The notes beneath the pieces were generated by a model. The model was not told where the DNA came from. It worked only from the letters and a program-made list of their open reading frames with translations, and searched no databases. Positions 1-8,884 of a stretch of DNA of 64,000 bases are shown piece by piece. Numbering within the stretch: position 1 is the stretch's first letter; the number at the start of each line of letters is the position of its first letter. Source of the DNA: Saccharopolyspora dendranthemae (lineage in GTDB: Bacteria > Actinomycetota > Actinomycetes > Mycobacteriales > Pseudonocardiaceae); the NCBI RefSeq assembly GCF_007829955.1, contig NZ_VIWX01000002.1, positions 930,001-994,000 on the forward strand. Reading direction: 5' to 3'. Position numbers and translations under genes: made by a program.

Positions 1-1
1 G

Positions 2-532
2 ATCCGCAGCACGCGTCCCCTAGACCAGGTCGCCGCTGCGCTCTGCCCGGCGCGACCGGTGAAAGCCGCCCCGCTGGGCGACATCGGCGTCATCCTCGCG
101 ACCACGGTGGACGCGGAACGACTCCCGCCGGAGGTGCGGGCGGGCATCGGAGCGGCTGAGAGCGCCGAGCGGTCCTGGTGCCAGGCGCGCACCGCGCTGC
201 GCTTCGCGGCGCCGCATCGTCCCGTCGTGCACCACCGGGACCTGGGCGCGGCAGCACTTCTCGAGCACGCGCCGCCAGAAGCGTTGCGGGCCAACGGAGA
301 TGTCGCCGCGATCGAGCGGATCGCCGCCGACCCCGACGATCTGGCCACGCTCGACGCCTACTGCGCGACCGGTTCCCGCCGCCGTGCTGCGGAACTGCTG
401 CACCTGCACCACAGCAGCGTCGCCAGGCGGATCGACCGTCTCGGCACCGAGCTCGGCATGGAGCTCACCGAGTCCTCCGGGCTCGTCCGGGCCACCCTCG
501 CCCTGACCGCCTGGCGACTGACCTCGGGGTGA
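2..532 (+). CDS. PucR-type helix-turn-helix regulator, C-terminal part
   Basis: The reading frame is open from the first bases of the window, so the gene begins upstream. About 176 residues are visible. The last 70 residues contain a helix-turn-helix of the PucR/CdaR C-terminal type (DLATLDAYCATGSRRRAAELL, with key positions A-E-L-L, H-H-S-S-V-A-R-R-I and L-G), which in that family binds DNA after an N-terminal sensor domain. The preceding part resembles the degenerate cyclase-like region often found before this HTH. It converges with the minus-strand regulator downstream. The sensor domain is outside the window, so the ligand cannot be guessed. Confidence 0.75.
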   Translation: MRSTRPLDQVAAALCPARPVKAAPLGDIGVILATTVDAERLPPEVRAGIGAAESAERSWCQARTALRFAAPHRPVVHHRDLGAAALLEHAPPEALRANGDVAAIERIAADPDDLATLDAYCATGSRRRAAELLHLHHSSVARRIDRLGTELGMELTESSGLVRATLALTAWRLTSG

Positions 533-558
533 GCGGTCGGCCAGTTTCGCGGCAGGTC

Positions 559-1854
559 CTAGTCGAGGACCGAGCCCGGTTGGCCGAGCGCTTCGCCGAG
601 TCGGAGGCGGTAGAGGCGGGTCGGGCGGCCGCGCCGGGTGGGCTGCGCGCTGCCCTCGGAGGTGACCAGTTCAGCGGTGCCGAGCTTGCGGATCAGCCTT
701 CTCCCGCTCGGATCGGTGATGCCCAGGAGGGTGGCGAGCTCGCTGGGGGAGACCGCGCGTCCGCGCAGCTCGCGCTCCAGCGCCACCAGCCGGGACAGCG
801 TGGTGGCGCTCAGCCCGACCTCCCGCGCGAGGCTTTCCAGCTCCGCGCTGTGGTCGCGGTAGGCGAATTCGGCGCGACGGCCGGATCCGCCGATCGGGCC
901 GATGATCACCCCGCTGTCCTGGATGACGAATCCGCACGAGTTCGGCTCGGCCTCGGCGCGCACCGCGGCGCGTTCCGCGAGCGCGATGCCGGCCCGCACC
1001 GAGGTGCCGAGCCCGAAACCGGCGGCGACGCGCACGTCCATGGTCCGCTCGACCTGCTGCAAGGCCGGTACCACCTGCCAGTCCGCGGTCGCGCGTTCCA
1101 GCAGCGCTTTGTGGGCGAACAGGACCAGCCCGCGCCTGCCGCGGTTCTCCAACCAGGACCCGGCCAATTGCGGGTCCTGCAGCAGGATTTCGCGTAACCC
1201 GGCCCGGGCGCGGTCGACGTCGTCACCGTCGCGGACGTGGAACACGCCTGCGGCGAAACGCGCACCGTCGGCTTGGCCGGAGCGCACGTGGAGCAGCAGT
1301 TCCTGCAATTCGCCGCGCACCGAATCCGCCGTGAGATCGCTGTCGACCACCGGTGCCTCGGCGCGCAGCGCTTCGGCGATCTCCTCGCGCGGGGTGATCA
1401 CCACTCCGCCGTTGCGCAGCGCCGTGCGGTGGTGCGCCAGGATCTCCTCGACCGGCTGACCCGACGCGTAGGGGAGGGCGGAGTGCCGGACGCCGAGGGT
1501 GCCTGCGACCTCCTGGATGACGTCGGGTTCGAACGTGTCGATGCTGGCCCGGCGGTGCTCGGGGAAGTCGTTGCGCATCCTGGCCACCGCCAGCGCGAGC
1601 TCGAGCGCGCCAGGCCGGGTCACCGCCACCGGCAGCCCGTCCGGGACCTGCCCGCGCACGGCCTCGTAGGAGCCCGGGCCCACCAGCAGGCCGTTCATCC
1701 CCTGCGTGGCCAGCAGCTCCTGCAGCCGGTCGATGGCCTGGCCGGTTTCACGGCACACGCCCCAGCGCAGGGTTGCGCCGGTGACGGTGCTCGCGGCCTG
1801 GCGGAAGACGTCTTGGTGCCGCGCGTGCACCAACACGCCGATCACCACGCTCAT
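559..1854 (-). CDS. Regulator with PrpR_N-like sensor, cyclase-like region and winged HTH
   Basis: A 431-residue protein that I recognise only by architecture. Residues 1-130 look like the Rossmann-type PrpR N-terminal sensor (repeated Leu/Val strands, GLLVGPGSYEAV, LALAVARM). Residues 200-320 contain a stretch (AAGFGLGTSVRAGIALAERA) like the late part of GGDEF or nucleotide-cyclase domains, but without a GGDEF motif. Residues 330-420 form a winged helix (SPSELATLLGITDPSGRRLIRKL and TRRGRPTRLYRL). By inference it is a cytoplasmic transcription factor sensing a small molecule or nucleotide. The ATG start has AGGTGG just upstream. The domain assignments are by eye; the target genes are unknown and the neighbours are not informative. 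Confidence 0.6.
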   Translation of the reverse strand: MSVVIGVLVHARHQDVFRQAASTVTGATLRWGVCRETGQAIDRLQELLATQGMNGLLVGPGSYEAVRGQVPDGLPVAVTRPGALELALAVARMRNDFPEHRRASIDTFEPDVIQEVAGTLGVRHSALPYASGQPVEEILAHHRTALRNGGVVITPREEIAEALRAEAPVVDSDLTADSVRGELQELLLHVRSGQADGARFAAGVFHVRDGDDVDRARAGLREILLQDPQLAGSWLENRGRRGLVLFAHKALLERATADWQVVPALQQVERTMDVRVAAGFGLGTSVRAGIALAERAAVRAEAEPNSCGFVIQDSGVIIGPIGGSGRRAEFAYRDHSAELESLAREVGLSATTLSRLVALERELRGRAVSPSELATLLGITDPSGRRLIRKLGTAELVTSEGSAQPTRRGRPTRLYRLRLGEALGQPGSVLD

Positions 1855-1931
1855 GTCGCCACCTGGATTCAGTTCGCTGACGAAACTTCACCAGGATTGC
1901 GCGATCAGTGTTCGCGGTCAACGCGATCGCG

Positions 1932-2420
1932 CTAGTCGGTGATGATTCGGATGCGGTCGGCGTGATCGAGACGATAGCCGACTCCGCGAACCGTCGTGAT
2001 GAGATCCAGCTCAGGGCCCAGCTTGGTGCGGATCCGCCGGACGTGGACGTCGACCGTGCGAGTCCTGGGCTCGCTGGAGAAGTCCCACACGGCCGCGAGC
2101 AGCGTGTTGCGGTGGTGCACCCGACCGGGATTTCGGGCCAGGAACACCAGCAGGTCGTACTCCAGCCTGGTGAATCCGATTCGGGTGCCGTCCTGGCGGA
2201 TGATTTGCCTGGCGGCCACGAGGATTCGCAGCTTCGGCTGATCGGCCGGCCTGGAGTCCACCGTGGACTGCGCCGGGATCACCTCACGCAGCTCGGCGTT
2301 GCGGGTCAGGATGCTCTCCAGAAGGCCCAGGTCTTCGCGGGTGACCACGAATCGGGCGGTGACTTCGACGAGATCGGCGTCCTCCGGGACGAAGTCCGCT
2401 GGTGTCGGGTCCAGCTTCAT
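1932..2420 (-). CDS. Orphan OmpR-type winged-helix DNA-binding protein
   Basis: A 162-residue protein whose last 95 residues form a Trans_reg_C winged helix (FTRLEYDLLVFLARNPGRV, then TVDVHVRRIRTKLG and TVRGVGYRL). There is no phospho-receiver domain; the N-terminal 65 residues are charged and unlike a receiver. The ATG at 2420 is preferred over more distant upstream codons because GGAGAA lies 7-8 bases before it and the upstream in-frame stretch has non-coding composition. No histidine kinase is adjacent. It is probably a transcription factor not controlled by phosphorylation of its own receiver; the regulon is unknown. Confidence 0.75.
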   Translation of the reverse strand: MKLDPTPADFVPEDADLVEVTARFVVTREDLGLLESILTRNAELREVIPAQSTVDSRPADQPKLRILVAARQIIRQDGTRIGFTRLEYDLLVFLARNPGRVHHRNTLLAAVWDFSSEPRTRTVDVHVRRIRTKLGPELDLITTVRGVGYRLDHADRIRIITD

Positions 2421-2616
2421 GGCGCGTTTCTCCAGTGCTGCGGGGTGTGAACGGGCGGGAGTGGCGGTGCTCAACCGCGCGGACACGCAGCGGAGGCGAC
2501 CCGCAGCAGGTCGATGTGCGCACGCTGCACCAGCAGCGGTCCCGATGCCATGCCACAAGATGGAAGCAGCTCCCACAGATGAGGTCAAAGCGTTCCGAGT
2601 GGTGAGACCGAACAGG

Positions 2617-3099
2617 TCAGCGGCGCAACCAGCGCCGCACGCGCGACTTCGCCCTGGCCGGGGCGGGCGGCTGCGGGGTTTCGGCCTGCCGGGGATCGGT
2701 GCGCTGGGCACGCCAGCTCTCGACGAGGGCCTCCACATCGACGGGTGCCACGGCCACCTGCGGCCCCTCCGGAGCGCGCAGGTGCTCCACGATGCGCCGG
2801 TTGAGCTCGGTCGCGACATCGCGCACCGCCTGCTCGGTGGTCAGGTCCGCGACGGTCCCGGGCAGTTCGGCGACCTCGCGCCGCAGGCGCAGGGGAGTGG
2901 GCAGCAGCGCGCTGCCGGAGAGGCCCTCGCGGCGGAGCTGCTCCTTGATCCACCACTGCTCCTCCAGCGGAGCACCGGCACCGGGCAGCGGCTTGCCCGC
3001 CCCGGGCAGGTCGTCGAACTCGCCCCGCTCCTGGGCGGTGCGGATCTGACGGTCCACCCACGACTCGAAGGTGACCCCGGGAGGCTTGCGCTCGGCCAT
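2617..3099 (-). CDS. DUF1992 / DnaJC28-like conserved protein
   Basis: A 160-residue protein with the DUF1992 signature near its start: FESWVDRQIRTAQERGEFDDLPGAGKPL (key residues W, I, A, G-x-F-D-x-L-P-G-x-G-x-P-L), then WWIKEQLRREG. The C-terminal third is Pro/Ala/Arg-rich with no recognisable fold. Bacterial family members are common but of unknown molecular role; eukaryotic DNAJC28 proteins carry the same domain. It lies 48 bases from the convergently oriented end of nothing else and is probably transcribed alone or with the preceding DinB-like gene. Confidence 0.8.
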   Translation of the reverse strand: MAERKPPGVTFESWVDRQIRTAQERGEFDDLPGAGKPLPGAGAPLEEQWWIKEQLRREGLSGSALLPTPLRLRREVAELPGTVADLTTEQAVRDVATELNRRIVEHLRAPEGPQVAVAPVDVEALVESWRAQRTDPRQAETPQPPAPARAKSRVRRWLRR

Positions 3100-3147
3100 G
3101 TCTCGATTGTCCAGGCCGACGCGGTCAGTCGCTACCCTCGGTGGCCG

Positions 3148-3657
3148 TCACCGGCTGCGGCGGAGGAAACCGTTGAGCAGCGCCGCCTGCCCGGCGTGCT
3201 GCAGGTCGTCGGCGATCACGCTCACCAGGCGAACGCCGAGGGTGACCGGCGGCGACCAGCTGGCGTCGATGACCTCGTCCAGGTCGGCGTCGCTGAGCCC
3301 GGTGACGTACCGCAGGGTCTGCTCGTGCACGGCGTCGTAGTAGCCGGTCAGCAGCTCAGCGGAGGCGCGCACCGACTCCACCTGGTCGGGGTCGTGGCCG
3401 TAGCCGGTGTCCTCCTCGTCCAGCGGGAGCTCGAACCTCGTCGCCCAGTTCTGCACCAGCCACACCTGCTCGGTCTCGGCGACGTCGGCGATGTGGTCGT
3501 CTTGCACCCGCGCGAGGTGCCACAGCAACCAGGCGATCGAGTTGCTCTCGGGGTCGATGCGGTGCGCCAGGGCCTCCTCGTCGAGGCCCTCGACCGCGTC
3601 GTGGACGGCCCCCTGAATCCGGCTGAACGCATCGACGAGCACATCGGCGCTGGTCAT
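3148..3657 (-). CDS. DinB/DUF664-like (mycothiol transferase superfamily) protein
   Basis: A 169-residue helical protein with the DinB-like four-helix layout: an N-terminal helix, SIAWLLWHLARVQDDHIADV (a metal-ligand-type His in WHLAR and a following D-D-H), and a C-terminal SVIADDLQHAGQAALL (a further His). These three His positions are typical metal ligands of the superfamily, which includes mycothiol-dependent maleylpyruvate isomerase and mycothiol S-transferases. Actinomycetes use mycothiol, so a thiol-transfer or detoxification role is likely, but no substrate can be named. Confidence 0.75.
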   Translation of the reverse strand: MTSADVLVDAFSRIQGAVHDAVEGLDEEALAHRIDPESNSIAWLLWHLARVQDDHIADVAETEQVWLVQNWATRFELPLDEEDTGYGHDPDQVESVRASAELLTGYYDAVHEQTLRYVTGLSDADLDEVIDASWSPPVTLGVRLVSVIADDLQHAGQAALLNGFLRRSR

Positions 3658-3754
3658 CCGGTTCCGCTCCTCACGTACGGCGGCACGAGCTTGCGCACAC
3701 GGTACGACCCATCACCTCGTTCGGCAGCGGATTCGGCCACGGCGTGTTCGGTTT

Positions 3755-4669
3755 TCAGCGGCGCCGCGGGACCGGGATGCGATCCAGGTCCGAGGCCACC
3801 ACGATCGTGCCGTCGAAGACCTCCGCGGCCTCGTCGTGGAACCGGCGAGGATCGGTGTAGCGCTGGGAGAAGTGGGTCAGCACCAGGCACCGGACGCCGC
3901 TCTCGGCCGCGACCCGCGCCGCCTGCTTCGCGGTGAGGTGCCGGTACCGCTCGGCGAGCTCGGCGTCCTGGTCGAGGAAGGTCGATTCGATCACCAGCAT
4001 GTCGGCGTTCTCGGCGAGCGCGAACACGCCGTCGCAGAGACGGGTGTCCATCACGAACGCGAACCGCTGCCCGGGCCGCACCTCGCTGACCTCCTGCGGA
4101 TCCACCGTCCGTTCGCCGACTCGGACCGCTTCGCCGCGCTGCACCCGCCCGATGTCGGATCCTCGAACGCCCGACCGCGCCAGCACCTCCGGGAGCATCC
4201 GGCGGCCCTCCGGTTCCTCCAGCCGGTAGCCGAACGCCTCGATGCGGTGATCCAGCCGGACCGCGCGCAGGATGCCGAACTGGTCCCGCGCGATCTCCCC
4301 GTCGCCGGTGATCGGGTGCTCGTCGAGGTGGACCGCGTTGTCGTGGGCGGAGGCGTGGCGCAGGTGGTGGAAGTACTCGGCGCCGGAAGCCGGGTAGTGC
4401 GCGTGCACCGCGCCGCGAACCCGATCGGCCGCCATCCGGTGCACCACCCCGGGCACGCCCAGGCAGTGGTCGCCGTGGAAGTGCGTGAGGCACAGGTGAT
4501 CGACGTCGTTGGCGCTGACACCGGCGAAGGTCATCTGCCGCTGCGTGCCCTCGCCGGGGTCGAACAGCAGACCCCGCCCGTCCCAACGCAGCAGGTAGCC
4601 GTTGTGGTTGCGGGTTCGGGTCGGCGTCTGGCTGGCCGTGCCGAGCACGACGAGTTCCCGGTTGGACAC
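3755..4669 (-). CDS. rnz: Ribonuclease Z
   Basis: Encodes about 304 residues of the metallo-beta-lactamase fold. The zinc motif [14 protein letters not shown] is at residues 62-75 (H63, H65, D67, H68); later ligands are seen as FVMDTRLCD and [10 protein letters not shown]. The family removes the 3' trailer of tRNA precursors, or acts on related RNAs. I chose the GTG at 4669 because AGGGTG lies 6 bases upstream; a GTG at 4678 in the same frame is possible but would have AGG immediately adjacent to it. Full length for bacterial RNase Z (about 300). Confidence 0.9.
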   Translation of the reverse strand: MSNRELVVLGTASQTPTRTRNHNGYLLRWDGRGLLFDPGEGTQRQMTFAGVSANDVDHLCLTHFHGDHCLGVPGVVHRMAADRVRGAVHAHYPASGAEYFHHLRHASAHDNAVHLDEHPITGDGEIARDQFGILRAVRLDHRIEAFGYRLEEPEGRRMLPEVLARSGVRGSDIGRVQRGEAVRVGERTVDPQEVSEVRPGQRFAFVMDTRLCDGVFALAENADMLVIESTFLDQDAELAERYRHLTAKQAARVAAESGVRCLVLTHFSQRYTDPRRFHDEAAEVFDGTIVVASDLDRIPVPRRR

Positions 4670-4712
4670 GCCCGGCACCCTATGCGCCGGACTGCCTTCC
4701 GCGGAGCCGAAC

Positions 4713-6350
4713 TCACTCTTCGGGCGGCTGTGGACGACCGGACTTCACCTGCGATTCGTCATCGCTTTCCGCCGCGTGCTCCAGCGCGCGGGTCTCCTCG
4801 GGCGGGTCGGGACGCAGCAGGCTGCCGGGCACGGAATGGCCGGCGGCGCCGAGCTGGTTCATCTTCTTCGGCACCGGAGCGCCCTGGTAGTCGAGCGGTT
4901 CCGGGTGGCCGTGCGCGTCGGTCGGACCGAGCGGCTGGTGGATCTCGATGAACTCGCCGTGCGGCAGCCGCTTGATGATGCCGGTCTCCACACCGTGGTC
5001 GAGCACTTCCAGATCGCCGCGCTCCAGACCGAGGCAGATCCGGTAGGTCACGTAGTAGGCCAGCGGGGGCGCCACCAGCACCGCGATGCGCCCGGCCCAG
5101 GTCATCATGTTCAGCGACAACCCGAACTGGAAGGCCACCACATCGTTCATCCCGGAGATGAGCACGACGATGAAGAACGCGATCGCCATCGCGCCCAGCG
5201 AGGTGCGCACGGGGTTGTCGCGGGGCCGCTGGAGCAGGTTGTGGTGGGCGTCGTCGCCGCTCAGCTTGCGCTCGAGCATGGGGTAGATCGCGGCGATGGT
5301 GAACACCAGTCCCATGCCCAGGATCAGGGGGAAGAACGGCGCCGGGATCGTGAACGGACCCAGGTAGACCTCCCACGGCGGCCACAGGCGTCCCATCCCG
5401 TCGGTCCACATCATGTACCAGTCGGGCTGGGAGGCCGCCGACACCTGCGAGGCGACGTAGGGGCCGAAGTTCCAGATCGCGTTGATCTGGAAGATGCCGC
5501 TCATGACGGCCAGCACGCCGGTGACGATCAGGAAGAACCCGGTGGCCTTGACCGCGAACGCCGGCATGATCCGCACGCCGACGACGTTGGACTCGGTCCG
5601 CTGCGGACCGGGGTACTGGGTGTGCTTCTGGTACCAGACGATCGCCAGGTGCACCGCCACCAGCGCGAGGATGATCCCGGGCAGCAGGAAGACGTGGAAG
5701 AGGTAGAAGCGCGGGATGATCTCGGTCCCGGGGAACTCCGCGCCGAACAGCAGCCAGTGCAGCCAGGTGCCGATCACCGGGATGGACAGCAGGATGCCGG
5801 AGGCGATCCGCAGGCCCGTGCCGGAGAGCAGGTCGTCGGGCAGCGAGTAGCCGATGAACCCCTCGAACATCCCCAGCACGAACAGGCTGACGCCGATGAG
5901 CCAGTTGGTCTCGCGTGGTCGTCGGAACGCACCGGTGAAGAAGATCCGGAACATGTGCGCCACGATCGCGGCCATGAAGATCAGCGCGCCCCAGTGGTGC
6001 AGCTGACGCGCGAACAACCCGCCTCGCACCTCGAAGGAGATGTCCAGCGTGCTCTCGAACGCGCGGGACATCTCGACGCCGCGCAGATTGGTGAACCGGC
6101 CGTCGTAGGTGACCTCCGCCATCGACGGGTCGAAGAAGAAGGCCAGGTAGGTGCCGGTGAGCAGCAGGACGATGAAGCTGTACAGCGCGATCTCGCCGAG
6201 CAGGAAACCCCAGTTGGTGGGGAACACCTTGTTCAGCTGCCGTCGTATCCCCGGTGCGGCGCGGAAGCGCTGGTCGAGCCCGTCGGCGCTATCGGCCACC
6301 GAACGGGACAGCCTGCTCTCCGGCCGCGTCGGCTGGGTCAGCTTGCTCAT
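4713..6350 (-). CDS. qcrB: Cytochrome bc1 complex cytochrome b subunit (QcrB)
   Basis: A 545-residue multi-pass membrane protein matching actinobacterial QcrB in length (about 550). Visible features are an N-terminal cytochrome b region with heme-ligand helices ([39 protein letters not shown]), the quinol-site motif PDWYMMW (the actinobacterial form of PEWY), and the long C-terminal tail of high-GC Gram-positives. It oxidises menaquinol in the bc1-aa3 supercomplex. I chose the ATG at 6350 because GGAG lies 6 bases upstream; an ATG at 6365 has no such site. Unusually, neither qcrC, qcrA nor ctaE is next to it. Confidence 0.9.
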   Translation of the reverse strand: MSKLTQPTRPESRLSRSVADSADGLDQRFRAAPGIRRQLNKVFPTNWGFLLGEIALYSFIVLLLTGTYLAFFFDPSMAEVTYDGRFTNLRGVEMSRAFESTLDISFEVRGGLFARQLHHWGALIFMAAIVAHMFRIFFTGAFRRPRETNWLIGVSLFVLGMFEGFIGYSLPDDLLSGTGLRIASGILLSIPVIGTWLHWLLFGAEFPGTEIIPRFYLFHVFLLPGIILALVAVHLAIVWYQKHTQYPGPQRTESNVVGVRIMPAFAVKATGFFLIVTGVLAVMSGIFQINAIWNFGPYVASQVSAASQPDWYMMWTDGMGRLWPPWEVYLGPFTIPAPFFPLILGMGLVFTIAAIYPMLERKLSGDDAHHNLLQRPRDNPVRTSLGAMAIAFFIVVLISGMNDVVAFQFGLSLNMMTWAGRIAVLVAPPLAYYVTYRICLGLERGDLEVLDHGVETGIIKRLPHGEFIEIHQPLGPTDAHGHPEPLDYQGAPVPKKMNQLGAAGHSVPGSLLRPDPPEETRALEHAAESDDESQVKSGRPQPPEE

Positions 6351-6431
6351 GTCGACTCCAGGCATCGCCGGAATTCAGACATTGCCAACCCAGGTTACTG
6401 CTCCCCGCGCTGCGCAGCAGGCGTCAGAGTG

Positions 6432-6617
6432 CTACTTGGCGTGGAACAACGCCTCGAAGAACGTGGTCAGGGACGTCACGACCGTGGTGAGGGCGCCGAA
6501 GACGGTGGTGACCGCGTTGCGTACCGCTTCAGCGGCTGAGACGGGGTCGCGCACCAGCAGTGAGCCGCAGACCAGCACCACGAGAATCACGATCACGGTC
6601 ACGGCTTTGCGGTTCAT
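6432..6617 (-). CDS. Small single-pass membrane protein (61 aa)
   Basis: A hydrophobic helix occupies residues 5-24 (VTVIVILVVLVCGSLLV), followed by an amphipathic tail rich in Val, Thr and Ala (NAVTTVFGALTTVVTSLTTFF). The ATG has GGAGG 8 bases upstream, a strong ribosome site, and third codon positions are almost all G or C, so I consider it real. It lies 66 bases upstream of qcrB on the same strand, so co-transcription with qcrB is possible. I do not recognise the family. Confidence 0.7.
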   Translation of the reverse strand: MNRKAVTVIVILVVLVCGSLLVRDPVSAAEAVRNAVTTVFGALTTVVTSLTTFFEALFHAK

Positions 6618-6701
6618 GCGATCAGCCTCCGTCGGTCCGCCCGGCGCGCCGCAGGAACCCTACCTCGCCCATCCGCCACTCCCGTCACACAACCGGGTCA
6701 C

Positions 6702-6723
6702 GCGTGTCACGTCTGGGACACGC
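6702..6723. promoter_or_regulatory. Inverted repeat upstream of the VIT transporter
   Basis: GCGTGTC and GACACGC form a perfect 7-bp inverted repeat separated by 8 bases. A further GTCAC lies just upstream. It sits between the divergent small membrane protein (start 6617) and the metal transporter (start 6825), where an operator would be expected. The binding protein is unknown. Confidence 0.3.
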
Positions 6724-6824
6724 TTGCCGGGGCGGTCGGCCTGAGCGGTGTGACCTGCTGCGAGCTGCAGGGGTGGGCGGCGAGTCGCGTGGTGACCGGA
6801 GGTCGTCGCTGAGAGGCTTCGCGC

Positions 6825-7934
6825 GTGCACGACAAGATCGCTGACGGACGCTCCATCCGTCGCTGGCGCCGGCGACTCGCCGACGAGCGCGAGGAAGCCC
6901 GCGTCTACCGGAGCCTGGCGGATCGCCGCACCGGCGAGGAGCGCGACATCCTCCTGGGACTGGCCGAGGCGGAGGAGCGGCACGCCCGCTACTGGGAAGA
7001 CCTGCTCGGCGATGAGATCGGTCCGCGCAGGCGCGGTCATTTCCGGATGCGGCTCCTGGTCGCGCTGGCCCGCCGCTTCGGGTCGGTGTTCGTGCTGGCC
7101 CTGGCCCAGCGCGCGGAGAGCCGTTCGCCGTACCACTACGACCAGGACGTCCCTCCGTCCATGGCCGCCGATGAGCGCATCCACGAGGAGGTCGTGCGCG
7201 CCTTGGCGGCGCGCGGGCGGGCCCGGGTCTCCGGTTCGTTCCGCGCGGCGGTCTTCGGCGCCAATGACGGCCTGGTCAGCAACCTCGCTCTCGTTCTGGG
7301 CGTGATCGGCGGGAACCTGCCGACCAGCGTCGTCCTGCTGACCGGACTGTCCGGCCTGCTGGCGGGCGCCCTGTCGATGGGGGCGGGCGAGTACATCTCG
7401 GTCCGCTCCCAGCGGGAGCTCCTCGCGGCGGCGACGCCGGATCCCGAGGCGCGCGCGGTCGTCCCGCACCTGGACGTCGACGCCAACGAGCTGGCCCTGG
7501 TCTACCGGGCCAGGGGCATGGACGAGGACGAGGCCCAGCACCGCGCTGACGCATTGCTGCGGCGGTTCCAGCTGAACCCGCCTCCCGCGAAGGCCGATCC
7601 CGAGGTCGAGTCCGGGAGCCCGCGCGAGACGGAGGACCCCGGTGAGCACGAGGTCGTGGGGTCGGGGTTGAACGCTGCGGTGTCGAGCTTCGTGTTCTTC
7701 GCCTCCGGCGCGCTGGTCCCGGTGCTGCCCTTCCTGGTCGGACTCAGCGGGCTCCCCGCGGTCGTGCTCGCCGTGGTGCTCGTCGGTCTGGCGCTGATGC
7801 TCACCGGCGCCACCGTGGGCGTGCTGTCCGGAGCGGCGCCGCTGCCGCGCGCGCTGCGTCAACTCGCGATCGGCCTGGGGGCCGCCGGGGTGACCTACCT
7901 GCTGGGAGTTCTGTTCGGCGCGACCGCCGGTTGA
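6825..7934 (+). CDS. Ferritin-like domain/VIT1 family metal transporter
   Basis: A 369-residue protein. Residues 5-70 are a ferritin/rubrerythrin-like helical pair with Glu/His spacing for a di-iron site (EREEARVYRSLA; LAEAEERHARYWEDLL). From about residue 135 a VIT1/CCC1 domain begins with its hallmark FGANDGLVSNLALVLGV and GALSMGAGEYISVRSQ, followed by a cytoplasmic loop (about residues 190-270) and three C-terminal membrane helices. Known relatives such as Agrobacterium MbfA export iron from the cell using the ferritin-like domain to sense or load metal, so iron or manganese efflux is the likely role. The GTG start follows GAGAGG by 8 bases. Confidence 0.85.
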   Translation: MHDKIADGRSIRRWRRRLADEREEARVYRSLADRRTGEERDILLGLAEAEERHARYWEDLLGDEIGPRRRGHFRMRLLVALARRFGSVFVLALAQRAESRSPYHYDQDVPPSMAADERIHEEVVRALAARGRARVSGSFRAAVFGANDGLVSNLALVLGVIGGNLPTSVVLLTGLSGLLAGALSMGAGEYISVRSQRELLAAATPDPEARAVVPHLDVDANELALVYRARGMDEDEAQHRADALLRRFQLNPPPAKADPEVESGSPRETEDPGEHEVVGSGLNAAVSSFVFFASGALVPVLPFLVGLSGLPAVVLAVVLVGLALMLTGATVGVLSGAAPLPRALRQLAIGLGAAGVTYLLGVLFGATAG

Positions 7935-7992
7935 CGCCGCTGCCTCGCCCGTTCCGGCCCTGCGGCGAGGTGCGGGCGGTGATACTTCCGGC

Positions 7993-8778
7993 GTGACGAC
8001 TCAGAAGTACATGTTCAACACGGCCGACGACGGCGAGCACGCGCGCCTGCTCGGACAGGCGCAGCTGTGGGACCGGTTGACCTTCCGCAGGCTCGAGGGC
8101 CTGGGCGTCGGCGAGGGCTCTCGCTGCCTGGAGGTCGGTGGCGGGACCGGCACGGTGGTGCGCTGGCTCGCCGACCGCGTCGGCCCGACGGGAGGTGTGG
8201 TGGCCACCGATCTCGAACCGAAGTGGCTGCGCACCGTCGAGGCTTCGAACGTCGAGACCTTCGAGCACGACATCAGCACCGAACCGCTGAGTTCGGAGGC
8301 CTACGACGTGATCAACCTCCGGCTCGTGCTCATGCACCAGGCCGACGAGCAGGCGGTGCTGCGCAAGCTCATCGACGCGCTCGTGCCGGGCGGCCGGCTG
8401 CTGGTGGAGGAGTACGACATGCGCAGCCTGCCGGTCTGCCACCCGCCGGACGACACCTGGCACACCGTCGCCGGAGCCTCGGTCGAGCTCGTCAACGCGG
8501 CAGGTGCGGACGTGCGGCTGGGCGTCAAGCTGCAGGGCATGCTGGAGGGCGCGGGCCTGCTCGACGTCGACGCCGAGGCGGTGGCGTTCCCCCGGCGCGT
8601 CCCCGACATCCAGGCCTGGCGCCAGCAGTTCGTCGAGGTCGGCCCCCGCCTCGTCCAGGGTGGCTGGGTGACCGCCGAGCAGGTCGACAGCGTGATCGCC
8701 CGCTTCGACGACCCGAACTGCGACCTCGTCGTCTACGGCCCCACCCTCGTCTCGGTCACCGGCCGCAAGCCGGAGTGA
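7993..8778 (+). CDS. SAM-dependent class I methyltransferase, paralog 1 of 3
   Basis: A 261-residue Rossmann-fold methyltransferase. The SAM-binding motif I is CLEVGGGTGTV near residue 48, followed by the acidic strand VVATDLEPKW, the motif IV-like DVINLRLVLMH and the post-motif PGGRLLVEEYD. Nothing in it points to a substrate. It shares its opening (MFNTADDGEH), length and layout with the genes at 11149 and 12032, which shows tandem duplication. It is followed by a LuxR-type regulator on the same strand. Confidence 0.85.
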   Translation: MTTQKYMFNTADDGEHARLLGQAQLWDRLTFRRLEGLGVGEGSRCLEVGGGTGTVVRWLADRVGPTGGVVATDLEPKWLRTVEASNVETFEHDISTEPLSSEAYDVINLRLVLMHQADEQAVLRKLIDALVPGGRLLVEEYDMRSLPVCHPPDDTWHTVAGASVELVNAAGADVRLGVKLQGMLEGAGLLDVDAEAVAFPRRVPDIQAWRQQFVEVGPRLVQGGWVTAEQVDSVIARFDDPNCDLVVYGPTLVSVTGRKPE

Positions 8779-8884
8779 CGGCGTGGCCGTGAACGCGCCG
8801 TGAAAGGCGCTGCGTTGACGCTGGAGCGGTGACGGCTCGGCGACGCAGGTTCACCGCACGCCAGCGGCTGTTCGAGAAGCGCCG

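Noticed and set aside
7948..7974. CCTCGCC/GGCGAGG hairpin after the VIT transporter
   Set aside because: Only 7 pairs with a 13-base loop; too weak to call a terminator in this base composition.
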